The notes beneath the pieces were generated by a model. It did not search any database, was not told where the DNA came from, and saw nothing but the letters and a program-made list of their open reading frames with translations. The translations under genes and the position numbers were made by a program. Below, one piece after another: positions 32,393-39,984 of a stretch of 41,943 nt of DNA. This stretch comes from CBFGTV01 sp965652145 (lineage in GTDB: Bacteria > Bacillota > Clostridia > Peptostreptococcales > Natronincolaceae): NCBI GenBank assembly GCA_965652145.1, contig CBFGTV010000029.1, positions 1-41,943 of the forward strand. Reading direction: 5' to 3'. Numbering within the stretch: position 1 is the stretch's first letter; every line of letters begins with the position of its first letter.

Positions 32393-33605
32393 GGCTGGGT
32401 TCCTCCTTATTTATATTCATTACACGGCACTTTAGGCTTCCATCAGATAAGGTTACTGTGATTTGATCCCCTGGGGAAATTTGTTTAATACGCTTTAGCA
32501 CCCTTCCATTTTCGTCTGTCGTAACGGAATAGCCCCTTTCTAAAACTGCCAGAGGGCTCAGGGCATTCAATCTGCTTCCCAGGCCCTTAAGAAGAATTGT
32601 ATTTTCTCGAATGAATCGGTTCTCCTGCTTATGCAGATGCCCTAATAGAAAATCTAGTCGCTGTCTTTCATCATAGATGCGGTGATAGGGATATTTAAAG
32701 GAATAGGCGGTCAATAGATTAGTCAGGTTTTTACGATGGACCTGAAGGTTGCCCTTCATCAAATGATTCAGTCTTCGATTTAACAGACTAAGGCGTTCCT
32801 TCAGCTCCTCCTTGGCGGGAACTGCCAGCTCCGCCGCCGCTGATGGGGTTGGAGCCCTTAAATCAGCTACAAAGTCTGCAATCGTATAGTCGGTTTCATG
32901 ACCCACGGCTGAAATAACCGGTATCTTGCTGGCAAAAATTGCCCTGGCCACGTCCTCTTCATTAAAAGCCCACAGCTCCTCAATGGAGCCGCCGCCCCGG
33001 CCCAGAATGATCACATCAATGTTATCCATAAGATTAGCTTTATTCAAAGCTTCAACAATGGAAGCCCTGGCCCCCTCTCCCTGGACTAAAACAGGGAATA
33101 TTAATATTTCTATTCGGTTGAATCTTCTCTTTATCACCGAGAGGATATCTCTGATGGCTGCTCCTGTAGGAGAGGTTATCACGGCAATACGTTCTGGTAG
33201 ATAGGGAATGGGTTTTTTGTATTTTGAATGAAACAGTCCTTCTTTTTCAAGCTTGTCCTTTAATTGCTGATAAGCTAAATAAAGGGCACCAAGGCCATCG
33301 GGCTCCATTTCGTTAATATAAAGCTGGTATTGACCATCCCGTTCATAGACTGAAATGTACCCTCTAATATTGACCTTCATACCGTTTTCTATTTGAAATT
33401 TCAGCTTTTCACAGTTAGACCTGAACATGACACAATTGATACGGCTCTGTTGGTCCTTCAGGGTAAAGTAAAGGTGGCCGCTGGAATGAATTTTACAATT
33501 GGATACCTCACCCTTTACCCGTAGATTATAAAGTATTGGGTCATTGCTTAAGATCCGCTTAATATATTGAGTTACTTCAGTAACTGATAGTATTTTTATC
33601 TGCAT
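32373..33605 (-). CDS. xseA: Exodeoxyribonuclease VII large subunit
   Basis: The catalytic subunit of exonuclease VII. The 410 residues have the N-terminal OB-fold (LRVKGEVSNCKIHSSGHLYF, near residue 35), and the central catalytic region with IAVITSPTGAAIRDIL near residue 133, VIILGRGGGSIEELWAFNEE near residue 190 and ISAVGHETDYTIADFVADLR near residue 220, then a coiled-coil C-terminus. The frame extends to 33629, but ATG 33605 lies eight bases after GGGGGT. It overlaps the previous gene by 29 bases. Length is slightly below that of E. coli XseA (456), as usual in Firmicutes. Confidence 0.96.
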   Translation of the reverse strand: MQIKILSVTEVTQYIKRILSNDPILYNLRVKGEVSNCKIHSSGHLYFTLKDQQSRINCVMFRSNCEKLKFQIENGMKVNIRGYISVYERDGQYQLYINEMEPDGLGALYLAYQQLKDKLEKEGLFHSKYKKPIPYLPERIAVITSPTGAAIRDILSVIKRRFNRIEILIFPVLVQGEGARASIVEALNKANLMDNIDVIILGRGGGSIEELWAFNEEDVARAIFASKIPVISAVGHETDYTIADFVADLRAPTPSAAAELAVPAKEELKERLSLLNRRLNHLMKGNLQVHRKNLTNLLTAYSFKYPYHRIYDERQRLDFLLGHLHKQENRFIRENTILLKGLGSRLNALSPLAVLERGYSVTTDENGRVLKRIKQISPGDQITVTLSDGSLKCRVMNINKEEPSLEKKKI

Positions 33606-34545
33606 GGTTCTTGACCCCCAAAAGTCCAATTCCTACTGCATTATCAGATGAAAAGCGAGGATTTGCAAAATAAAACCTAATACCGCTTTTTTGAAACGCT
33701 TCCTCAAGATGCTCTTTTATAATGGAATTACAGGCAACGCCCCCCACCAGCAAAATTTCTTGATAGGGTGCTGCCAGGTTTTTTATTAGCTTGATCAATC
33801 CCTTTCCAAGGCTATGAAAGACACCACTGGCCACTGCGGCGGGAGGATGCCCCTGTTCAATCAGGCGCTTGAAATGGGTTTCTGGGCCCGAAAGGCTGAT
33901 GTGATTTTCCTGAACTGACAGAGGAACTGAGGGCGGCGAATCAACCCATTTTTTAGCCAGTACCTCCAGATGGGGCCCCGCCGGAAAGGGCAGGCCCAGT
34001 TTTACGCCTATTCGATCGATATATTGACCTGCACTTAAATCGTTGGTTCCCCCCAGGATATTAATTTGATAGCCTGGCCCCTGAGGAGTCACTGCAAGGG
34101 CTTCAGTTGTACCACCGGATAAGTGGAGGGCTAAGAAGGGTTTCCGGGGTACGAATCCACTTGACCAGAGTCCTGCTTCGATATGCCCCTCTTGATGGCT
34201 AAACTGGTAAAGGGGAACCTTAAGCAGTGTAGCCATGGCTTGCCCGTAGGATTGGGCTCCTAAAAAGACTGGCATATAGGATTCTTCCAAAGGCCTTGGT
34301 CTTGTGGCGCTGCTGATGGCTGCAATCTTCATAGGGGCAATATCCGTCAGTAGTTTTTCAAACAATTGGGGCAAATTTTTAATATGGTGGAATAATGCCT
34401 CCGATTGCCTTAATCCAACTTCACCAGGCTTAACAGGCAGCAATTTTCTCTCTTCATGAATCAACTGGCCCTCCATGCTTATAAGGCTGAGGGAGGTTGT
34501 ATAGTTACTGGTATCGATTCCCAATACTAATTGACTACTGTTCAT
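33577..34545 (-). CDS. TsaD/Kae1-like paralogue (Gcp family), function unknown
   Basis: A 322-residue member of the ASKHA fold family that includes TsaD, which makes threonylcarbamoyladenosine in tRNA. The first phosphate loop is LGIDTSNYTTSLSL. HQEGH (near residue 121) is the HxxxH metal pair. LHLSGGTTEAL, ILGGTNDLSAGQYIDRIG and LLVGGVACNSIIKE follow, and FSSDNAVGIG near the C-terminus holds the last metal Asp. The motifs are close to TsaD but diverge (DTSNYTTS for ETSCDETA, SSDNA for CTDNA), so a second copy with another substrate is likely. It overlaps nusB and xseA. Many clostridia have this paralogue here; I cannot assign a role. Whether a canonical tsaD exists elsewhere is not visible. 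Confidence 0.8.
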   Translation of the reverse strand: MNSSQLVLGIDTSNYTTSLSLISMEGQLIHEERKLLPVKPGEVGLRQSEALFHHIKNLPQLFEKLLTDIAPMKIAAISSATRPRPLEESYMPVFLGAQSYGQAMATLLKVPLYQFSHQEGHIEAGLWSSGFVPRKPFLALHLSGGTTEALAVTPQGPGYQINILGGTNDLSAGQYIDRIGVKLGLPFPAGPHLEVLAKKWVDSPPSVPLSVQENHISLSGPETHFKRLIEQGHPPAAVASGVFHSLGKGLIKLIKNLAAPYQEILLVGGVACNSIIKEHLEEAFQKSGIRFYFANPRFSSDNAVGIGLLGVKNHADKNTISY

Positions 34546-34954
34546 GCTTTTTTAAACCCTTTTCCTCTACATATTTGCCTAATATACCATTAATAAAGGA
34601 GGCCGATTCATGGGTACTATACCTTTTTGCCAATTCGATGGCTTCATTTATGGAAACCGCCGGCGGAATTTCTTCCATATATAGAATTTCTCCAAAGGCA
34701 ATTCGCAGTATAGCCAAGTCAACCTTGGCAATTCGGTCAAGCTTCCATCCCTTTGAAAAAGCCATAATGGTTTCGTCAATTTCAGCACGATTGCTGATTA
34801 TTTGCTGTACTAGCTGATTAATATAATGTTCCTGCTGCCTTTCCGTTGCTTCTTCCTCTAGATTATCTAACAGGATTTGATAGTCATATTGATTATGTAT
34901 GCTCATCTGAAATAGCATTTTCATACAGAACTCCCTTGCAAGCTTACGATTCAT
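34535..34954 (-). CDS. nusB: Transcription antitermination protein NusB
   Basis: A 139-residue all-helical protein that, with NusE (S10), promotes antitermination of rRNA operons. MNRKLAREFCMKMLFQM at the N-terminus and the C-terminal IPPAVSINEAIELAKRYSTH plus SASFINGILGKY are diagnostic. The frame runs upstream to 35095, but ATG 34954 is seven bases after AAGGAGG and gives the normal length. The upstream leader of about 100 bases holds the second copy of the 31-bp repeat and a good promoter. Confidence 0.95.
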   Translation of the reverse strand: MNRKLAREFCMKMLFQMSIHNQYDYQILLDNLEEEATERQQEHYINQLVQQIISNRAEIDETIMAFSKGWKLDRIAKVDLAILRIAFGEILYMEEIPPAVSINEAIELAKRYSTHESASFINGILGKYVEEKGLKKHEQ

Positions 34955-34970
34955 TTTTTTATCCTCCTTA

Positions 34971-35001
34971 ACTAGTACCCTGTCGTAATTAAATTCTAGG
35001 T
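34971..35001 (+). repeat. 31-bp repeat, copy B (upstream of nusB)
   Basis: Matches copy A (23826-23856) at 30 of 31 bases, differing only at the sixteenth. It lies between the predicted nusB start site and its ribosome site, so it is probably in the mRNA leader. Confidence 0.85.
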
Positions 35002-35065
35002 GATTCAAGTTTAACTGGGATGGAGTACCAGGTATTTTCCTACTACTGTTATTGTTATGTAACCA

Positions 35066-35094
35066 ATAATATTTTAAACATGACAGCATGTCCA
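35066..35094 (-). promoter_or_regulatory. Predicted promoter of nusB
   Basis: TGGACA (35094-35089), a 17-base spacer and TATTAT (35071-35066) on the minus strand. Each box is one base off consensus. The start would be near 35059, giving a leader of about 105 bases. It lies after the asp23 terminator. Confidence 0.6.
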
Positions 35095-35109
35095 ATATCC
35101 ATTGACGTG

Positions 35110-35136
35110 AAATAAACCCTCTGGGTTCAGAGGGTT
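35110..35136 (-). terminator. Terminator of the asp23-type gene
   Basis: AACCCTCTG and CAGAGGGTT form a nine-pair stem with a four-base loop, then TATTT. It begins about 14 bases after the stop codon. The short T-run makes some read-through into nusB possible. Confidence 0.75.
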
Positions 35137-35149
35137 AGTAACGTTAGTC

Positions 35150-35542
35150 TTACTTTGTCTTTTCATTTTTACTTTCTTCCTCGATAGTTTCCTTTGGAAA
35201 GCTGACACCCTGAATGTGAATGTTGACTTCGATAATACTTAAGCCTGTCATGGTTTCGATGGACCGTTTTACCTTATCCTGGATTTCCCATGCGATATCA
35301 GGAATTTTTGTACCGTATTCAACGATGATAAAGAGGTCTACAAAGCCACCCTTCTCATTAATATCTATCTTTACTCCCTTAGAAAGACTTTTTTTCCCAA
35401 GGATTTCTGCAATTCCACCAACCAAACCACCGCTCATACCTGCTACACCTTTAATCTCCATAGCTGCTAATCCTGCAATGGTGGCAATAACATCCTCTGC
35501 AATTTTAATTTCTCCATATTCTAGATTTTGAGTTGCGTCCAT
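35150..35542 (-). CDS. Asp23/Gls24 family protein (YqhY-like)
   Basis: A 130-residue soluble protein of the Asp23/Gls24 (DUF322) family. The start LEYGEIKIAEDVIATIAGLA, the Gly-rich MSGGLVGGIAE and the end VNIHIQGVSFP are typical. Bacillus subtilis YqhY lies next to nusB, as here, and affects lipid biosynthesis; other members are membrane-associated stress proteins. ATG 35542 is six bases after AGGAGGTG. It has a near-consensus promoter of its own. Confidence 0.9.
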   Translation of the reverse strand: MDATQNLEYGEIKIAEDVIATIAGLAAMEIKGVAGMSGGLVGGIAEILGKKSLSKGVKIDINEKGGFVDLFIIVEYGTKIPDIAWEIQDKVKRSIETMTGLSIIEVNIHIQGVSFPKETIEEESKNEKTK

Positions 35543-35576
35543 TTCTTCACCTCCTGAGTGTCAAATGTCTAGGATT

Positions 35577-35605
35577 ATTATACCAAAATCCTTTCCTATT
35601 GACAA
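35577..35605 (-). promoter_or_regulatory. Near-consensus SigA promoter of the asp23-type gene
   Basis: TTGTCA (35605-35600), exactly 17 bases, then TATAAT (35582-35577) with an extended TGg on the minus strand. It begins right after the spoIIIAH stop codon, so the asp23-nusB genes can be expressed in growth independently of the sporulation operon. Confidence 0.85.
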
Positions 35606-35611
35606 ACAGTT

Positions 35612-36406
35612 CTATTTTTTATTCATAATAATGATGTTATCCATTGGAATATCTGTTTCTCGCCTTACTATGTCAACGATCTGGGCAACTTCCTTTTCAT
35701 TTAGCCCTTCACTTTGTACAACCACATTAATTGAATCTCCTGAAATAAATACCACTACATCATTAAAGCCCTTGGCCATTACCATATTTTCAATTAATAA
35801 TTCCTTATCTGAATTTCCAATCACATTCATTTTCATATCAAGGGCTTGGTTCCTTTGATCCTCTGAGGTATATTGATTGTTTACGATGTCATCTAAATAG
35901 CTTATCATTTCACTTCGTTTCTTATCTCTTTCCAGCTTGCTTTCGATAAAGTATATATTGCTTTTCATGATTTGCTGGCTGGTGATGGTGGCACTAATCT
36001 GGGCGTTGGTTTCCTGAGCCACATCCATAACGCTGTTGTCACGGCTGTCGACGATGATGGCATTATCCATTTCTCCCTCTACCTTTTCAGATACCAGCTC
36101 GTTAAGACTTACGTCCTGTTCCTCTGTTTCATCACTTTCCTCGGTTTTATCTGTCGACTCTGGCTCCTCGTTAATTTCCTCTGGGTCAGCCTCACCCAGC
36201 TCATATTCATCTTCGCCTAATATCTCCCGCAATACACCGCTTTCTTCCATCATACGCATTTCGTAGCTTTCCAATTCACTAGAGGTTTTCAACAGGGACT
36301 CTTTATTTAGATTATAATTAATATATCCAATCAGTCCCAACATCATAACTAAAGATAAAATAACAAAATTTTTTCTTTTTAATAGACTTATGTCTCTGAA
36401 TTTCAT
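35612..36406 (-). CDS. spoIIIAH: Stage III sporulation protein AH
   Basis: The mother-cell half of the SpoIIIAH-SpoIIQ channel linking mother cell and forespore. The 264 residues have one membrane helix (about 14-30) after a basic start, then a strongly acidic linker (about 55-105, rich in Glu, Asp and Ser), and a C-terminal ring-building (YscJ-like) domain with KRSEMISYLDDIVNN, ENMVMAKGFNDVVVFIS and EVAQIVDIVRRETD. AGGGGAGGGG precedes the ATG. Last gene of the spoIIIA operon, and longer than in Bacillus subtilis (218) because of the acidic linker. Confidence 0.96.
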   Translation of the reverse strand: MKFRDISLLKRKNFVILSLVMMLGLIGYINYNLNKESLLKTSSELESYEMRMMEESGVLREILGEDEYELGEADPEEINEEPESTDKTEESDETEEQDVSLNELVSEKVEGEMDNAIIVDSRDNSVMDVAQETNAQISATITSQQIMKSNIYFIESKLERDKKRSEMISYLDDIVNNQYTSEDQRNQALDMKMNVIGNSDKELLIENMVMAKGFNDVVVFISGDSINVVVQSEGLNEKEVAQIVDIVRRETDIPMDNIIIMNKK

Positions 36407-36420
36407 AATAACCCCTCCCC

Positions 36421-37005
36421 TTAGTTTTTAGGATAAACCTGTACTCGATGACCAGGTACCTGCAGTACTGTTTTAACTGCCTCATATAGCTTAGCCTTGA
36501 CTTCAACATCCTGGGCACCCTCGGCTACCACAATCACCCCATTCACCTGGGGCTTAATTTCCTTTAGAACCAACGGTTTGTTTCCACCACTCTCACTGCT
36601 GATTACGGTGTTGGTTGTGATGCTTTCGGAATTAAGTGTACGGGTTCCCCCGTTTGAATCCTTTTCTTCTGTTGTATCTCTTGACTCTACTGTATTGAGG
36701 GCTGGTACAATTTCTGAACCCATTTCAAAGGTAATCATGACTTCCACCTGACCTGCTCCCTTTATTTCTTCCAAAATACGTTTCAATCTATGCTCAACCA
36801 GCTCCTCTTCAGATAAATTAACGGCCGATGATGCCTGAACTTTTTGGTCTTCCTGACCGGAAAGATTATTGTTTGAGACAGGCTTTAAGGAAAAAAAGTC
36901 GCCTGAGATAATCAACGCCATGACAGCCACAGCTAATAGCACCAGCAGATTAGCTATATATTTTTTTGATAAAACCTTTTTAAAGGCTTCGTTCCACTTT
37001 TCCAT
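36421..37005 (-). CDS. spoIIIAG: Stage III sporulation protein AG
   Basis: A ring-forming subunit of the mother cell-forespore channel. The 194 residues have a membrane helix (about 17-37), then a soluble domain with LVEHRLKRILEEIKGAGQVE and VMITFEMGSE, and an end NGVIVVAEGAQDVEVKAKLY that fits the ring-building motif. A variable low-complexity insert rich in Ser, Thr, Asn and Glu lies at about 100-135. AGGAGG lies just before the ATG. It is 14 bases upstream of spoIIIAH. Confidence 0.95.
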   Translation of the reverse strand: MEKWNEAFKKVLSKKYIANLLVLLAVAVMALIISGDFFSLKPVSNNNLSGQEDQKVQASSAVNLSEEELVEHRLKRILEEIKGAGQVEVMITFEMGSEIVPALNTVESRDTTEEKDSNGGTRTLNSESITTNTVISSESGGNKPLVLKEIKPQVNGVIVVAEGAQDVEVKAKLYEAVKTVLQVPGHRVQVYPKN

Positions 37006-37025
37006 GCTTGATCCTCCTCACCACT

Positions 37026-37649
37026 TTACTTATTCTTCTGTACAAAAACACTGATGCTTTCCCTTGGAATGTTGTAAAATTGATTGAAATCGTTGATGAT
37101 GGTTTCCCCTCCATTAACTAACATTATGCTTTCGTCCTCTGAATTATTATCCTTTTTTCCAGGAAGTCTGACATTTATGCTGACCTCTTTGATTTTAATC
37201 GTTTCCTCAGGAGGTGGTGCTTCTTCTGTTAGAATAATGGAGACGGCCTTGATCATACCATATTGGTCCTCCTTCTTCTCCTCAATTTCCAGGTCTATTT
37301 CGGCAACCTGTACCCCCAGCTGACTTTCAAGACGGCTGGCCATCTGTTCCTTGAGGTTTTCTTTGTATAGCTCTATTATGATCTCCTGATTATTAACCTC
37401 CAGGGTTTTCATACGATTGTTTAGGGTCATCTGTTCCAATTGATTGGAGGCCATAAGTACACCGTCGGCAATGTTCTCGCCTCCCTTCACCAGCTCCATT
37501 AAAGGATTAAGAATGACAAGCATAATCAAAAGGCCAATGATAACATTGATATAGCGTTTGTGATTTGAATTAGGTAAAAGAAATTCTACAAAGGTTATGA
37601 ATATAACAATTGATATAATGGTGATAACCCATTCTCTGATTTGTTCCAT
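37026..37649 (-). CDS. spoIIIAF: Stage III sporulation protein AF
   Basis: A 207-residue membrane protein of the SpoIIIA complex. Two hydrophobic helices lie at about 8-25 and 34-50 (IVIFITFVEFLLPNSNHKRY, then NVIIGLLIMLVILNPLMELV), followed by a soluble ring-building-like domain with LESQLGVQVAEIDLEIEE. TAGGTG precedes the ATG. It starts eight bases after spoIIIAE. Confidence 0.94.
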   Translation of the reverse strand: MEQIREWVITIISIVIFITFVEFLLPNSNHKRYINVIIGLLIMLVILNPLMELVKGGENIADGVLMASNQLEQMTLNNRMKTLEVNNQEIIIELYKENLKEQMASRLESQLGVQVAEIDLEIEEKKEDQYGMIKAVSIILTEEAPPPEETIKIKEVSINVRLPGKKDNNSEDESIMLVNGGETIINDFNQFYNIPRESISVFVQKNK

Positions 37650-37657
37650 CTTTTCAC

Positions 37658-38830
37658 CTACCTCATCATTAAAGTCACGTTTCCCGTGCCAATTATAATT
37701 GTTATGGTAATAAAGAACATAATGGCTATGGAAGAAACTGTAGCAAAGAGCAGTACCAGGGAATTAGCCATTTGATTTAAGCAATCCACCAGCTGCCCCT
37801 GGGCAATGGGTTCAATTATGGCTGTACATAGTTTATAGATTACAATTAAGGCCAGTATTTTTATCATCGGAATCAAACAAATTAAAAAAACACTAATCAG
37901 TCCAATGGCCCCTATGGAGTTCTTTAGTAAAAGTGAACAGCCGATTACTGTATCCATTGCGTCTGATAAGAAGCCGCCAACAATGGGAATGAATTTATCG
38001 ACTGCGAATTTCGCCGTCCTGATGGTAACGCCGTCCACCGAGGCCGAGGTAATTCCCTGAATCGAAATGATCCCTACAAAGGCCGTTAAGATAAAGCCAA
38101 GGATTATGGCGGCAATTTGTTTTAGAAGCCCCGCTAATTTTGTTATTTGTATTTTTGAAGAAAAGTTATTAACAATGGACAATACTGCTGAAAAGAAAAT
38201 TAAGGGCAGTACAACTGTTTTTACTACTGTACCGATAAAGCCAATGGCCCCCAGCAATATGGGATGAAAAAAAGCCGAAGCCGTTATCCCTCCCATGGCC
38301 AGCAGAAGCCCCAGCAGTACCGGCAGGAGAGCCTGCATAAAGGTCACCATAACATCAATGGTTTCTTTTCCAATATTGATGGCTATAAGAAAGCTCTTAA
38401 TGGTCAAGGTAATAATCACCAGGTAGCATACACTATAGGCTAACCTGCCTACAATATCACTTTCAAAGGCGCTTTGCAGATTACTGAGCATAGCGTAGAT
38501 GGTGGATAAAACAATAATTTGACCTAATAGCTTCCAGTTGGCAAAAACCTCTTTAAATAAAAATCTGAGGGCCCCCTTAATAAGCTCATTGAAGGAAAGG
38601 ACTGCTTCACCCCGAACTAGCTTCAAGACAAACTCCTTTAAGTTAATTTTAGGCAAGTATTCATCCAGATCACGATTAATTGTGTCCATAATTTCCTGCA
38701 GATCACCGGTGTCTAATTTATTAATTTGGTCAAGTATAATATTTTCTGTATTCAGCTCCTCGGCTACAGCCCACCCATAGCTTGTCATGAATATGATAAA
38801 CACAATGGGTAAAATAAAAAGTTTTTTCAT
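37658..38830 (-). CDS. spoIIIAE: Stage III sporulation protein AE
   Basis: A 390-residue polytopic membrane protein of the SpoIIIA complex. A signal peptide-like start (about 1-23) is followed by a soluble stretch and about eight hydrophobic segments. SIQGITSASVDGVTIRTAKF and AVDKFIPIVGGFLSDAMDTV, around residues 255-300, are family-typical, as is PIAQGQLVDCLNQMANSLVL near the C-terminus. AGGATG lies a few bases before the ATG. It is placed between spoIIIAD and spoIIIAF as in all endospore formers. The molecular role is probably assembly or transport in the channel. Confidence 0.95.
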   Translation of the reverse strand: MKKLFILPIVFIIFMTSYGWAVAEELNTENIILDQINKLDTGDLQEIMDTINRDLDEYLPKINLKEFVLKLVRGEAVLSFNELIKGALRFLFKEVFANWKLLGQIIVLSTIYAMLSNLQSAFESDIVGRLAYSVCYLVIITLTIKSFLIAINIGKETIDVMVTFMQALLPVLLGLLLAMGGITASAFFHPILLGAIGFIGTVVKTVVLPLIFFSAVLSIVNNFSSKIQITKLAGLLKQIAAIILGFILTAFVGIISIQGITSASVDGVTIRTAKFAVDKFIPIVGGFLSDAMDTVIGCSLLLKNSIGAIGLISVFLICLIPMIKILALIVIYKLCTAIIEPIAQGQLVDCLNQMANSLVLLFATVSSIAIMFFITITIIIGTGNVTLMMR

Positions 38831-38841
38831 TTTTTCACATC

Positions 38842-39228
38842 CTAAGGCACCATATTTATGATCAAATCCATTAATGAAACTAGGATTGGTACAGCCATTA
38901 CCATAATTAATACCTTTCCTGCAAATTCAATTTTAGAAGCAATGACCCCTTCGCCGGCATCTTTGCATACCTGGGCTCCAAATTCTGCGATATAGGCTAT
39001 TCCTACAATTTTTAATATGGTAGCCAGGTAAATATCGTCAATGCTGATCTTATTAGCCAATTGATTCAATATTTCGATTACTGACTGGAGCTTGGCCAGC
39101 ACAAATATAAAAATCACAAAGCCCGTTACAAGGCTGATATAGATCCCCAGCTCTGGCTTTTGATTTTTGACCAAAATTGCCAAAACTGTCGCAACCAGAC
39201 CAATGGCAACAATTTGAAAAATCTCCAT
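38842..39228 (-). CDS. spoIIIAD: Stage III sporulation protein AD
   Basis: A small membrane protein, 128 residues, with three or four hydrophobic helices (about 1-19, 27-46, 65-85 and 100-125). The stretch LVKNQKPELGIYISLVTGF and the later EFGAQVCKDAGEGVIASKIE are conserved in SpoIIIAD. It follows spoIIIAC by 12 bases, and the ribosome site is AAGGATG. The structure resembles small export-apparatus-like subunits, but its role is unproven. Confidence 0.95.
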   Translation of the reverse strand: MEIFQIVAIGLVATVLAILVKNQKPELGIYISLVTGFVIFIFVLAKLQSVIEILNQLANKISIDDIYLATILKIVGIAYIAEFGAQVCKDAGEGVIASKIEFAGKVLIMVMAVPILVSLMDLIINMVP

Positions 39229-39240
39229 GGAATCACATCC

Positions 39241-39444
39241 TTAATATAAACGAAACATGGTTTTGACGGTTTCAAATAAATTACTGATCAAATTAATCAC
39301 CAACATTAATACCACCACTAACCCCACCAGGGTAGTCATCATGGCCTGTTCCTTTCTCTCGGCCTTCTCTAATACGAGGTTTAAGATCGAGACGATAATT
39401 CCGATGGCGGCAATTTTGAAAATCAAATCTACGTTCATCACCAT
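39241..39444 (-). CDS. spoIIIAC: Stage III sporulation protein AC
   Basis: A tiny membrane protein of 67 residues with two hydrophobic helices (about 7-26 and 36-58). FKIAAIGIIVSILNLVLEKA, then RKEQAMMTTLVGLVVVLML, match SpoIIIAC. The start is backed by GGAGG nine bases upstream of ATG 39444. A second ATG two codons later is less well spaced. Confidence 0.95.
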   Translation of the reverse strand: MVMNVDLIFKIAAIGIIVSILNLVLEKAERKEQAMMTTLVGLVVVLMLVINLISNLFETVKTMFRLY

Positions 39445-39462
39445 TTGTGAATTCCTCCTAAA

Positions 39463-39984
39463 TTAAAATAAAATTATGACGATTGTCAAACCTGCCAAAA
39501 ACCCTAAATGCTTGTATAGGCTGACATTTTTATTTTGCAGGAGGACTGCCTCCTCGTAATTTTTTCTCAAGCCTTCCATTGTCAACCGAATATACTTAAC
39601 TTGATTTTCCTTATCTGACGTACCTAGGTTGTTACCCAGATTTATTAATAGCTCTATATCTTCTCCCTTTAGCTCACTGCTGTTTTTTGCAATTTGCAGG
39701 CCTTTAGCCCAGGCCTCTGGGAAGGTAAAGCCATCTTTTTTAAGTAAAATTTCTGCAGTAGTATCAAACAAAATACTGATTTCTTTTTTGCTTTTGGCGG
39801 CTACTTTTTTCAGCAATATTGGCAGTGGGGTGGCGCCATAGACAATTTCCGTCTCTAACATTTGAAGGGTATGAATGAGCTGTCCCAGCAGGCGGGTTCT
39901 TTCCCGAAGTCCATTGGCTAAAATTTGCCCTACCATTCCACTGCAAATTATAATAATACAGGAAAATATAATTTTGGTTGTCAT
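39463..39984 (-). CDS. spoIIIAB: Stage III sporulation protein AB
   Basis: A 173-residue protein with N- and C-terminal hydrophobic helices (about 5-24 and 155-172) around a helical cytoplasmic domain. GLRERTRLLGQLIHTLQMLE and TEIVYGATPLPILLKKVA are family hallmarks. It resembles the GspF-type secretion fold. The ATG directly abuts the spoIIIAA stop codon, so translation is coupled. AGGATG and GGTGA lie upstream. Confidence 0.95.
   Translation of the reverse strand: MTTKIIFSCIIIICSGMVGQILANGLRERTRLLGQLIHTLQMLETEIVYGATPLPILLKKVAAKSKKEISILFDTTAEILLKKDGFTFPEAWAKGLQIAKNSSELKGEDIELLINLGNNLGTSDKENQVKYIRLTMEGLRKNYEEAVLLQNKNVSLYKHLGFLAGLTIVIILF

Noticed and set aside
34955..35095. Long N-terminal extension of NusB
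   Set aside because: It reads through the 31-bp repeat and the nusB promoter. ATG 34954 has AAGGAGG and gives the normal length.
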